Assembly (NCBI GenBank): GCA_963764685.1
Contig: CAVXTT010000012.1
Span: 42,797-106,796 of the forward strand
Direction of reading: 5' to 3'
Origin: CAVXTT01 sp963764685
GTDB lineage: Bacteria; Bacteroidota; Ignavibacteria; Ignavibacteriales; Ignavibacteriaceae
Length of the DNA stretch: 64,000 nt
Of the stretch, positions 56,665-64,000 are shown in pieces. The position numbers and the translations under genes were made by a program. Numbering within the stretch: the stretch's first letter is position 1; each line of letters opens with the position of its first letter. Below the pieces are notes generated by a model. That model was not told where the DNA came from. It made no database searches and saw only the letters and a program-made list of their open reading frames with translations.

Positions 56665-58043
56665 TTGGTTCCTATCAATCGATAGAAATGACAGATTATA
56701 GCGAAAAACATCCAGAAAGGAAGATCCGCGGTGATATAACCATAATTTATTAACGCCGGTTCAAAAAATGCCCTAATGATATCCCCCGACCCCATAGCCA
56801 AAACTGATACCGTAAAAATATATTTAAATTCGTCCACATTTTTGAACTTGCCTAATACCGGAATAGAAATTTTATAAAATACTACAGGTAGCATAAGGGC
56901 AGCTGTTAACCCAAGAATTCCCATATCCGAAAAATAAACAAGGAAAATACTATGCGATGCATTACTTCCACCAGTAAGTCTTAATATGTGTGATATAGTC
57001 TGTCCATGCCAGCTGTCGAGTAAAACGGGAAAATAATTATAAGCCTCATATTGATAAGCGCCAGGACCTATACCCAATATGGGATTTTGTTTAATTATAT
57101 TAATTGCCAGATTCCAAAATATTTCACGACCGGCTAATCCTTCGTCGACTCTTGTGAGTAATTCAAATAGACTACTTATTGGCTCATAAAAATAGAACAA
57201 TAAGAGTATGATCCCCCCGGGTATTAAAAGCCATTTAAGAAAGTCTCTTTTGAAGAAAGTAATAACAATAATGGTACTAATAAAAACAGCAATATAAGAT
57301 GCCCTGGAAGCGACAAGAAAAATTCCTGTATACAAAATTATCAATCCAATGGTAATCAGAACACTATTTCGAGCGGTTATTTTTTTATAAAATAGCATAC
57401 CCAATAAAAGCGGTATCAAGTTACTAATTAATCCACCAACAGTATTTACGTTACTTAAGATTCCGGAAGATCTGGTATACAAATGTGCTTTAAAATTAAA
57501 CAATTGTCCCCCCGACTGAATGAATTCAACTATTACTGAAAGAGTTATTACCAGAGCAGAACTTAATAGTATTTTGAACAACGTAATTGCATCTCGGTCA
57601 TTATAAATCAATGAATATAAAATATAGGTTAACAAAAAGAACAGTGCTGTTCTGCCGATCAGAAAAAATCCTGCTCCTGGATAGCGGGAAAATATTGTTG
57701 TAATTAACATTACCGAAAAAAGATAGATCAGAAACAAAATTACTACTCTTGGTACTTTCTTATACCTGCTGAAGTTAAGCCCATAATCTTGAAAAAATAA
57801 GATGAAAAATAGAATTAAAGTCGATATCTGTATTATACTTCTGATAGATTCTCCCAAATCGCTGACAATTGTAAGCAGTGCGAAGAGAAAAAAAGATTTT
57901 AACAAATTTTTGGAGCCCGCAGAGAATAACATAATAAGTGAGAGGAGAAATACCCCTACCAACAGATATTGATTAATGACTGAAGTGATAACAGCTAAAA
58001 TCAGCACTAAAAACAATTTATTATCTTTAAGAGCGGTAAACAA
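56661..58043 (-). CDS. O-antigen ligase / polymerase family membrane protein (Wzy_C)
   Basis: A 460-residue protein with about a dozen hydrophobic helices. The large periplasmic loop contains GREIFWNLAINIIKQNPILG followed by IGPGAYQYEAY and ASHSIFLVYFSDMGILGL, the Wzy_C pattern with conserved Arg and His shared by O-antigen ligases (WaaL) and polymerases (Wzy). It either polymerises repeat units or joins the glycan to lipid A core. In a T9SS organism the ligase route would create the lipopolysaccharide that anchors cargo. It lies between GT4 and GT9 genes. Confidence 0.85.
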   Translation of the reverse strand: MFTALKDNKLFLVLILAVITSVINQYLLVGVFLLSLIMLFSAGSKNLLKSFFLFALLTIVSDLGESIRSIIQISTLILFFILFFQDYGLNFSRYKKVPRVVILFLIYLFSVMLITTIFSRYPGAGFFLIGRTALFFLLTYILYSLIYNDRDAITLFKILLSSALVITLSVIVEFIQSGGQLFNFKAHLYTRSSGILSNVNTVGGLISNLIPLLLGMLFYKKITARNSVLITIGLIILYTGIFLVASRASYIAVFISTIIVITFFKRDFLKWLLIPGGIILLLFYFYEPISSLFELLTRVDEGLAGREIFWNLAINIIKQNPILGIGPGAYQYEAYNYFPVLLDSWHGQTISHILRLTGGSNASHSIFLVYFSDMGILGLTAALMLPVVFYKISIPVLGKFKNVDEFKYIFTVSVLAMGSGDIIRAFFEPALINYGYITADLPFWMFFAIICHFYRLIGTK

Positions 58044-59195
58044 TTAAGGTATTTTTTTTATTTCTAATTGTTCTAAAAAGTTTATAACAGAAGTTTCAAT
58101 TTCTTCGACGGGGAGCTCTCGCAAACATTTATGATGAGAGCAGTAGATTCCTGCCAGTGTATAGCATTGTTGTTCATTTTCTTTTGGAGAACAATCAATA
58201 TTTCTAGTATAAAACCGATGATGTGTGCCGAAGGGAGCCGAATATGCGGGATTAGTCGGACCAAAAATTGTATATGTTGGTTTCCCGAGCAAGGATGCTA
58301 TATGTATAGGACCAGAATCGTTGGAAATAAAAACCGAAGCTTGTCTGAGAGTACTAATCAATACCTCCAAAGTGGGTGTTATTATTATTTGCAGGCCGGC
58401 TTTTCTGATTTTATCAAAGTCCTTTTCTTCAAGAAACCCCTCTGGTGATACAATTGCTACTCGATACAGGTTTTTTTTTAGACTGACAGCCAATTCGATA
58501 TATTTATTTAGGTCCCACTCTTTTGCTTCCCGAATTGCAAAAGGATGGATCATAATGGTTTTATCTTTTTCAATATTTGCTGGAAATATATATTCTTTTT
58601 CATCTTCATAAACATCCTCAAACAATGATATAATATCAACATAAGAGTCCATAAGATGAGGTTTTAACCGGCGAATACCAAAATGAGTATATACTGAACG
58701 TGCTAATCGTGAATTTGTACCAACAACATTTCGAGCATGTGAGGAACAAATCAGTGTCGCGGAAGAAACTGTCCCTGTAAGATCGAAAATAATTTCGGGT
58801 CTCAGTTGTTCAATAACTCTCCTTGCTCCAGATTTAGCGAAACGTCTTCCAAAATAAAAATCACTTTTATTAATTGTCCTTATCTCAATGTTTTGAAGGA
58901 CAAGTTCATAAATCGTTCTGGATTCCGGGTAGCAAATAATCAGAATTCTAAAGTTTTTGAATTTTCTTTGAATCGTTTTTATTGCCGGGATTGTAAAAAC
59001 GGTATCTCCCAGCCTGGCAAGCGAGATAATAAGAATTCTTTTACTGCTGTTCTTTTTACCCAGGCGATAAAGCTTGAATATCACATTTGATATTAATGAG
59101 GCAAATGATGAAACAAAGCCAGAAGACACCATTTTGCCAAATTTGAAGGATACCGCTTCCCTTTCAAAATATTTTCTCTCATCAAGAGCTGTCAT
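58044..59195 (-). CDS. Glycosyltransferase family 9 (heptosyltransferase-like)
   Basis: A 383-residue GT9 protein, related in architecture to the one at 9377-10387. After an N-terminal extension of about 50 residues it has ILIISLARLGDTVFTIPAIK and, later, VFISNDSGPIHIASLLGKPT with YTIFGPTNPAYSAPFG. A Cys-containing segment (IDCSPKENEQQCYTLAG and CSHHKC) near the end parallels the other copy. It probably adds a heptose-like sugar to a core or lipid-linked glycan. It is the first gene of the operon that runs to about 50458. Confidence 0.87.
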   Translation of the reverse strand: MTALDERKYFEREAVSFKFGKMVSSGFVSSFASLISNVIFKLYRLGKKNSSKRILIISLARLGDTVFTIPAIKTIQRKFKNFRILIICYPESRTIYELVLQNIEIRTINKSDFYFGRRFAKSGARRVIEQLRPEIIFDLTGTVSSATLICSSHARNVVGTNSRLARSVYTHFGIRRLKPHLMDSYVDIISLFEDVYEDEKEYIFPANIEKDKTIMIHPFAIREAKEWDLNKYIELAVSLKKNLYRVAIVSPEGFLEEKDFDKIRKAGLQIIITPTLEVLISTLRQASVFISNDSGPIHIASLLGKPTYTIFGPTNPAYSAPFGTHHRFYTRNIDCSPKENEQQCYTLAGIYCSHHKCLRELPVEEIETSVINFLEQLEIKKIP

Positions 59196-59391
59196 CAGAA
59201 TTCTATAAAACAGTATTTTAACATTTAATAAAAGATACTGAATAACATTATTTTGAACAAAGTAATTTTAAGTGCAAGCCCTTACAGAAAAACCCTTACT
59301 AAAGAATGATCGGTATAAAACTATGTTCTTCAAGCACCATCTGGTAAATTTCTGTGCTCTGTACATATCTATCCAAAACAATGAAAAAATG

Positions 59392-59421
59392 CCATATAAC
59401 AGAAAGGAGGATGTTATATGG
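59392..59421 (+). promoter_or_regulatory. Hairpin with Shine-Dalgarno in the loop and start codon in the stem
   Basis: CCATATAAC (59392-59400) and GTTATATGG (59413-59421) pair perfectly around the 12-base loop AGAAAGGAGGAT. The loop holds AAGGAGG, the strongest Shine-Dalgarno I see in the window. The ATG at 59418 lies in the 3' arm. Such a layout can control initiation. Confidence 0.45.
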
Positions 59422-59468
59422 GTTTTATAAGATTAGAAATTCACTACTCAATTTTTTATCCTGCCTAG
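59418..59468 (+). CDS. Possible 16-residue small protein or leader peptide
   Basis: The ATG at 59418 follows AAGGAGG by seven bases and opens a frame of 16 codons (MGFIRLEIHYSIFYPA) ending at TAG 59466-59468. The spacing is ideal and the signal is far better than that of most genes here. The peptide has no recognisable homology to me. It could be a real small protein, a leader peptide, or the remnant of a longer gene cut by the stop. Weak call, made only because of the initiation signals. Confidence 0.25.
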   Translation: MGFIRLEIHYSIFYPA

Positions 59469-59710
59469 GGTTGCAAGGAATCTCTGATTGTCTTCCGCAA
59501 GGTCAGCTGACTACATTCAGCCTGGCCTTACTAACCATTCCAGGTCTACCGCTTCAATCGTTTTTTTGAGCTAAGATCACCATCCCCTCAGACTGGATTC
59601 GGTTTCCTGGATTCATCTAAACGCTCTCTGAAAAAAAATTCCGGCTCAATTTGTACCAAAGTGAGAAAATATTACCCAAATTTATTACTAATTGCTTTAT
59701 AATTGCTTAT

Positions 59711-59810
59711 CTGTAAGCCATCTCTAAGCCATCTGTAAGCCATCTGTAAGCCATAAGTGCTGTTTTATGGCTTACAGATGGCTTAGAGAAGGCTTACGTA
59801 TGGCCTTTAC
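59711..59810. repeat. Palindromic array of 11-bp units
   Basis: Four direct units, CTGTAAGCCAT, CTCTAAGCCAT, CTGTAAGCCAT and CTGTAAGCCAT (59711-59754), are followed by a 12-bp spacer and four inverted units. These are ATGGCTTACAG, ATGGCTTAGAG, AAGGCTTACGT and ATGGCCTTTAC (59767-59810). Units one to three match inverted units one to three over 33 bp with three mismatches (22 bp perfect), leaving unit four in the loop. The period is one turn of DNA. Confidence 0.85.
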
Positions 59811-60179
59811 ATATGCAATCTTTGTACTATTCTTTATAAATAGATAGTTAAATGTGAATTGTTCTTGAAAAAAACGGGGGAGAGAAATTAGGATTAAGCA
59901 GATTAAGGGCTTTAAGATCCCTAGGCTTATGAATTTTACAAGTTAAAAGAGGGAGGGCATTTCAAGTTGGGATATACACATCAAACTCACTTGAGGTATG
60001 AAGGAAATAGCAAAAAGTAAGGGTGGAGTTGATAAGTTACTTGTTCATTCATCATCCCTCACCCAGCTAAGGAAGAAGGGTGATAGCGAGACAATTATAC
60101 AGCATTTTACTATTTGTACTGCATTCTGAGATAAGCATCCTGAAGGAAGCTTCAAGAAAAAAATACAAGGCGTTGCCTT

Positions 60180-60273
60180 CAACCGGTTTGGAACCGGTTG
60201 ATCCTGAGAGGCAGTAAAAAAACAGACCAACTGATAAATGTGTCTCGCAAGCACCCCCGTTTGGAACGGGGTG
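60180..60273. repeat. Pair of short hairpins sharing a GTTTGGAAC core
   Basis: Hairpin one (60180-60200) is CAACCGGTT-TGG-AACCGGTTG, a perfect 9-bp stem with a 3-base loop. Hairpin two (60252-60273) is CACCCCCGTT-TGG-AACGGGGTG, with one bulged C. Both share the core GTTTGGAAC but differ in outer stem, as in repetitive extragenic palindrome (REP) pairs or transposon end hairpins. Confidence 0.7.
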
Positions 60274-60496
60274 TGGAAATAATGCACAATTTTTCGTTTT
60301 AGTATGGGGGATTGAAATCGAAAAAGAAAAAAATCTGTCCAATATGGATGGTTATTTATATTTATTCTTATTTCTATTTTATTTTGGACAGCAGTGGTTC
60401 TTCGCTTTAATAGTAATATTAAAGGATGTTGTTTGTTAGTTTTCTATAAATAGAGTATCATTAAAATTTAAATATCAATTTTTTATTAGAATTTTT

Positions 60497-62311
60497 ATGG
60501 CTGGATTAAGTATAATAAGGGGATCTAACGGTTTATTAAAGACCTCAAATGTTTACAACAATATTTTAAACTCTCTGAATTATCTTGAAAACAATGTTTC
60601 TCAGGTATATCTCACCAATAATAATACCTTCATAGGGTGGAATAAATATGATGAATATCCTATATATTCCTTCGAAACCAATCTTGTTCATGTCATTATC
60701 GAAGGGAAAGTTTATAACAAATCACCCGGGATTCTTGAAAGGGAGTTGACTCAGTTAGCAAACAATTTTTCGGATGAAGTACTTAAAAATTGGTTAATCC
60801 AGGCAGACGGTGACTTTTTAATTTACATTTTGAATAAAAAAAGTAATGAACTCATTATCTTCAATGATATTCTCGGTCGCCTTCCAATATACTATAAAAA
60901 GTTCAATGAAGGCATAATCATATCAAGATTTCCGCGCTTTATCACTGAAGTTTCCGGAGAAGTTAAATTTGATAAAATCGGTATGGGTGAATTTCTTTTG
61001 CTAGGTTATCTTCTTGGTGACCGCACCTTATTTTATGACATTAAACAATTGCGTCCAGGCTCCTTTATTTTAGTAAATGATTCCGAAGTACTAATAAAAA
61101 CCGTAAATAATTTTAACTTTGACTTCAGAACAAATGAATACAAGCCTTTCAAACAGATAATAGGTGAAGTATCTCAATTATTTTCCCAGGGTGTTCTGAA
61201 TAGACTAAATAATAACAAACTTAACCTGATTGCTTTAAGCAGCGGATTAGATTCCAGGACCGTCGCTGCCTGTTTAACCAAGAATAAAATTCCTTTCGAA
61301 ACCGCTACAATGGTATTCCGGAATGGAGCTGCCCGGGAAGAGATTGATATTGCTCAGGAAATATCAAAATTATTTAACGCAAAATGGCATACTTTTGTCC
61401 TGGATCCTCCAAAGGGGAGAGATATTAGGACATTATTGAATCTCAAAGAGGGAATGAATTACCTGGCTGCCGCATGCCTTCTCCCCTTCTATCACCAGTT
61501 AAATCAGCAATTTGGTGGAAAGATTAATTTTATTACCGGTGACAAAGGAGATAAAGTTACTCTTTCTTTTGATAACCCTGTATATGGCTTGCGCTCCAAG
61601 GATCAATTGATTGAGTATATTATCGGTGAACATTCTATGTTTTCACTTGAGCAGGTATGTTCTTTATTAGATGTAAGTAAAGAAGATATCCTTCAGGATC
61701 TGGCAAGTCTCCTTGAAAGCTATCCGGAAAATAGTCTAAACAATAAATATATACATTTCAGAGCCATTGAAAAATCTCATAAATTAGCATTTCAGGCTGA
61801 TGACAGGCATAAGAGGTATTATTGGAGTTATTGCCCTCTGACCTCATCTCCTTTTGTTATATATCTTTTCAATTGTTCTAATGAAACAAAGAAAATGCAT
61901 AGGTTATTTACTGCACTTCTTCAAAGTTATTCTAATGAAGCAGCGGATGTAATCTATACTAATTTTAAAGCTCCCATTACCTCTCTAAAGGCGAAGCTCT
62001 TTATGGCATCTGTTTATTATTTATATCCCAAGGTCAGTTATAAATTAAGAAATGATCTTAAGAACGTTTTCTTTGGTGGGAATCCTGTTATAAACAGGGA
62101 TTCTATATTCTATAAATGCATTGACGAACAATTTCGCAATTCAATTAATATAGCAAATTATTTCAGGATTTCTGATTCAAGTTCTTTAAAAAGTTACCGT
62201 ATGGTGCTTCTGCAGTGTTTCTTTACTTTAACATCTTTGATCGATGAATATTCCAGCAAGAATAATGTTCTAAATAATCATCTCGAAGATATTTTTGATC
62301 ATATGAATTAA
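60497..62311 (+). CDS. Asparagine synthetase-like protein lacking the glutaminase cysteine
   Basis: A 604-residue protein with asparagine synthetase B architecture. The N-terminal glutaminase-like domain keeps features such as QADGDFLIYILNKKSNELII and NDILGRLPIYYKKFNEGIII, but starts MAGLSII instead of MCG, so the nucleophile Cys is Ala. The C-terminal synthetase domain has the ATP pyrophosphatase loop ALSSGLDSRTVAA at about 246-258 and later FITGDKGDKVTLSF. It cannot use glutamine directly by the normal route. It may use ammonia or form an amide/lactam on another substrate, as related enzymes do in natural product and surface polysaccharide pathways. The neighbours are glycan genes. Confidence 0.82.
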   Translation: MAGLSIIRGSNGLLKTSNVYNNILNSLNYLENNVSQVYLTNNNTFIGWNKYDEYPIYSFETNLVHVIIEGKVYNKSPGILERELTQLANNFSDEVLKNWLIQADGDFLIYILNKKSNELIIFNDILGRLPIYYKKFNEGIIISRFPRFITEVSGEVKFDKIGMGEFLLLGYLLGDRTLFYDIKQLRPGSFILVNDSEVLIKTVNNFNFDFRTNEYKPFKQIIGEVSQLFSQGVLNRLNNNKLNLIALSSGLDSRTVAACLTKNKIPFETATMVFRNGAAREEIDIAQEISKLFNAKWHTFVLDPPKGRDIRTLLNLKEGMNYLAAACLLPFYHQLNQQFGGKINFITGDKGDKVTLSFDNPVYGLRSKDQLIEYIIGEHSMFSLEQVCSLLDVSKEDILQDLASLLESYPENSLNNKYIHFRAIEKSHKLAFQADDRHKRYYWSYCPLTSSPFVIYLFNCSNETKKMHRLFTALLQSYSNEAADVIYTNFKAPITSLKAKLFMASVYYLYPKVSYKLRNDLKNVFFGGNPVINRDSIFYKCIDEQFRNSINIANYFRISDSSSLKSYRMVLLQCFFTLTSLIDEYSSKNNVLNNHLEDIFDHMN

Positions 62312-62349
62312 CTTGTGTTTAAATACAAATCCCCGGGTATACTTTGTAC

Positions 62350-63870
62350 TTATCGTTTGAATGCCAAGATAAGAATTCCAGGCAGGCTTCCTAAGGTGTG
62401 TTTGGTTACCATAATGGATAGCACGATTAATAAAGAAAATGTTACGAGTTCATATATGAACTGCATTTCAAGAGAAGGTAAAATGGTAAAAATAGTTTTC
62501 ACTAAAATTAATGCAGAGAGGGCGCTTATAGAATGAAAGAAAACTTCGTGAAAAGCTAAAAATTTGTTTATAAATTTTATTTTATTGAAAATTAAAACAA
62601 CAGTAGCTATGCAGAAAAATATTAAACTCAGCGAAGTACTTAGTGCAAGCCCATTCTGCTCCATCACTGAAACAAGAAGAAAATTAAATATTAATTTTAG
62701 AATTATACCAGCAATAGTGATATAAAGGAGCTGCTTCAATAAATTTAAACTATACAAAAGTTTATTTCCAATACTATAGACGGCACTGAAAACAAGACTA
62801 ATTGAGTAATAAATTAAGGCTTGATGCGTTATTATAGTATCACTTCCTCCAAATTTTCCTCTTTCAAATAATATCCCGATTATATCATCACCATAATAAA
62901 TCATTATTAAAGTTAACGGAACGAAGAGAGCAATATTGAATTTTGTACTCTGATTAAAAGTTCTCTCTATATCTGACGATTGTTCTTGGCTTGCATTTAA
63001 TGCCAATTTAGGGAAAATAGCAGTTGAAAGCGCGACTGATAAGATTGAGATTGGCAATAAACAAATAATGTAAGCAAAATTTAAAGCTGCAATACCTCCT
63101 GCTGGAACATAGTTTGCGAAGTAACGGTCAGCTAAAGGATAGAATTGAGAGATTGTTTCTATAAGTACAATTATAAATACACCATAAGATATATATTTCC
63201 AGGTATCTTTCATCCTGAAGCTACCCCTCTGACGAAAATTAAATCCGCTCTTCCGGATTAAATAAAATACCTGAAGAACAGATCCTGCTATATATCCAAA
63301 AGGGATAATATAAACGCCAATCTGATTCTTAAAAATTAATAATGCCAGAATAAAAGGCACGTTAAGAAAGAAATTTGAAATAGCTGGATACCTGAACTCA
63401 AAATTAAACTGATAGTATGCAGATAGAACAGAAACAGCACAGGAAAGGGGGATAGTGATGAGATACAAACGAAATATATTCACAACGATAGTGATATTTT
63501 CAGGAGAAGCCTTATGCATGTAATTTGTCATTATCCAGGGAGAAAGAAAGAGAAGAATAACTGAAAGTGTTGCACCTGCCCCGACAAATAAGTTAAAATT
63601 ATTTTTAAAAAAATCTTCTACTAGTTCCGGACTCTTTTCGCGGAGACGGTTAGCTGCAGGAATTAAATAATTTTGTCCGAGATATAATATACCTACACTA
63701 AAGGTTAGCGGAAGGACAGTACCGACGAGGTACATATCAAATTCAGCACTTAAGCCGAAATAACTTGCAAAGAGAATTTCCCTGAAAAATCCCAGGCTCT
63801 TTGAAATTATCCCCAGAATTGTTAAAAAAATAGCTGCACCCGCTGTTGTTGAAAAGAAATTAGACTTCAT
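62350..63870 (-). CDS. MurJ/MviN-like lipid-linked glycan flippase
   Basis: A 506-residue polytopic membrane protein with about 13-14 helices. ILGIISKSLGFFREILFASY near the N-terminus and LPISILSVALSTAIFPKLAL in the middle match the MviN/MurJ family of the MOP superfamily. MurJ flips lipid II; diverged relatives in polysaccharide loci flip other lipid-linked sugars. Given the context it may export the local glycan, and a housekeeping MurJ may be elsewhere. The start codon immediately follows the stop of the epimerase gene (TGAATG). It is convergent with the asparagine synthetase-like gene, 38 bp away. Confidence 0.82.
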   Translation of the reverse strand: MKSNFFSTTAGAAIFLTILGIISKSLGFFREILFASYFGLSAEFDMYLVGTVLPLTFSVGILYLGQNYLIPAANRLREKSPELVEDFFKNNFNLFVGAGATLSVILLFLSPWIMTNYMHKASPENITIVVNIFRLYLITIPLSCAVSVLSAYYQFNFEFRYPAISNFFLNVPFILALLIFKNQIGVYIIPFGYIAGSVLQVFYLIRKSGFNFRQRGSFRMKDTWKYISYGVFIIVLIETISQFYPLADRYFANYVPAGGIAALNFAYIICLLPISILSVALSTAIFPKLALNASQEQSSDIERTFNQSTKFNIALFVPLTLIMIYYGDDIIGILFERGKFGGSDTIITHQALIYYSISLVFSAVYSIGNKLLYSLNLLKQLLYITIAGIILKLIFNFLLVSVMEQNGLALSTSLSLIFFCIATVVLIFNKIKFINKFLAFHEVFFHSISALSALILVKTIFTILPSLEMQFIYELVTFSLLIVLSIMVTKHTLGSLPGILILAFKR

Positions 63871-64000
63871 TCATTTTGAAAGTCCTGATGCAGGACTTGT
63901 TTAAAATATTGAAGTGTGATCTTTAACCCTTCTTCTCTGTCAATATTCGGGGTCCAGCCTAGTAGTCGGTTTGCTTTTTCAATGTTAGGCTGCCTTATCT
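63871..64000 (-). CDS. NAD-dependent sugar epimerase/dehydratase, C-terminal end (runs off right edge)
   Basis: Only the last 42 codons are present: RQPNIEKANRLLGWTPNIDR and EEGLKITLQYFKQVL are the typical C-terminus of extended SDR enzymes such as UDP-glucuronate decarboxylase or UDP-glucose 4-epimerase (RxPDIxxAxxxLGWxP...EGL). The gene enters from the right edge on the minus strand and abuts the flippase gene. The partner suggests it supplies a nucleotide sugar for the same glycan. Confidence 0.75.

Larger units (their letters stand above)
59196..60496. other. 1.3-kb gene-poor region rich in inverted repeats
   Basis: No confident protein gene is visible between the GT9 start and the asparagine synthetase-like start. 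The 60-90-codon frames here have no recognisable motif. What can be supported: a 9-bp hairpin with a strong Shine-Dalgarno in its loop (59392-59421), a palindromic array of 11-bp units (59711-59810), and two short hairpins sharing GTTTGGAAC (60180-60200, 60252-60273). The stretch may be a degraded mobile element or a regulatory/structural region. The promoters for both flanking genes must also lie within it. Confidence 0.5.

Noticed and set aside
59354..59569. 71-codon plus-strand ORF ending in a hydrophobic stretch
   Set aside because: It lacks a ribosome-binding site and overlaps in another frame the 16-codon frame with the strong one; transposase motifs were looked for and not seen.
59711..59810. 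CRISPR-like repeat array
   Set aside because: Units are 11 bp with no spacers and half are inverted; no cas gene is present in the window.
60045..60342. 80-91-codon minus-strand ORFs in the gene-poor region
   Set aside because: Two overlapping frames with unusual Cys/Phe-rich composition spanning the twin hairpins; no family motif.
62315..62536. 73-codon plus-strand ORF after the asparagine synthetase-like gene
   Set aside because: It is antisense to the end of the MurJ-like gene, which has clear family sequence there.

Overview
The window reads as a chromosomal segment of a member of the Bacteroidota/Chlorobi side of the tree, most likely the class Ignavibacteria. The reasons are secreted proteins ending in type IX secretion (T9SS) sorting domains with the NYPNPFNP signature, two PorV/PorQ-type outer-membrane proteins, a very large C25 (gingipain/PorU-type) protease, weak Shine-Dalgarno sequences before many genes, and AT-rich DNA. 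This is inference from protein families; no 16S rRNA gene is present.

Layout. 1-8187 (minus strand): housekeeping block with tgt (partial), a DCC protein, a CorC-like transporter, a lipoprotein, a UbiA-family prenyltransferase, methylmalonyl-CoA mutase large subunit, mutL, folA and thyA. 8253-15004: glycerate kinase (frameshifted), a GT9 glycosyltransferase, two GT4-type glycosyltransferases, a flippase and a FemAB-like protein. 15009-21149: two PorV/PorQ-like proteins, an Asp-box repeat protein, a broken lipoprotein gene, an M50 protease and a DUF1207-like protein. 21730-26138 (plus): two T9SS cargo proteins, an M14 carboxypeptidase and an LVIVD-repeat protein. 26362-31813 (minus): a phosphate operon pstS-porin-pstC-pstA-pstB-phoU with a clear PHO-box-like repeat in front of pstS. 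32321-39551: a stand-alone response regulator, murB, a decayed NUDIX gene, recX-recA, thpR, cinA, pgpA, pgsA and a frameshifted purC. 39616-42615: a small acyl-transfer/polysaccharide locus (acetyltransferase, deacetylase, acyl carrier protein, truncated FkbH) beside tRNA-Phe, then glmS. 44570-59195: the C25 protease, a Wzi-like protein and a surface polysaccharide operon. 59196-60496: a 1.3-kb gene-poor stretch rich in inverted repeats. 60497-64000: a glutaminase-less asparagine synthetase homologue, a MurJ/MviN flippase and the end of a sugar-nucleotide epimerase.

How the parts fit: T9SS components and cargo sit beside glycan genes (glycosyltransferases, flippases, O-antigen ligase, Wzi). 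This agrees with T9SS cargo being attached to a surface lipopolysaccharide. The phosphate operon has its own outer-membrane porin, giving one unit for uptake across both membranes.

Quality warning: at least six otherwise recognisable genes carry single-base frameshifts, several at homopolymers, and one is the purine gene purC. Uncorrected indels in the assembly are the simplest explanation, so these loci are called disrupted as read, not proven pseudogenes. The NUDIX remnant (in-frame stop plus an apparent internal deletion) and the truncated FkbH look like real decay.
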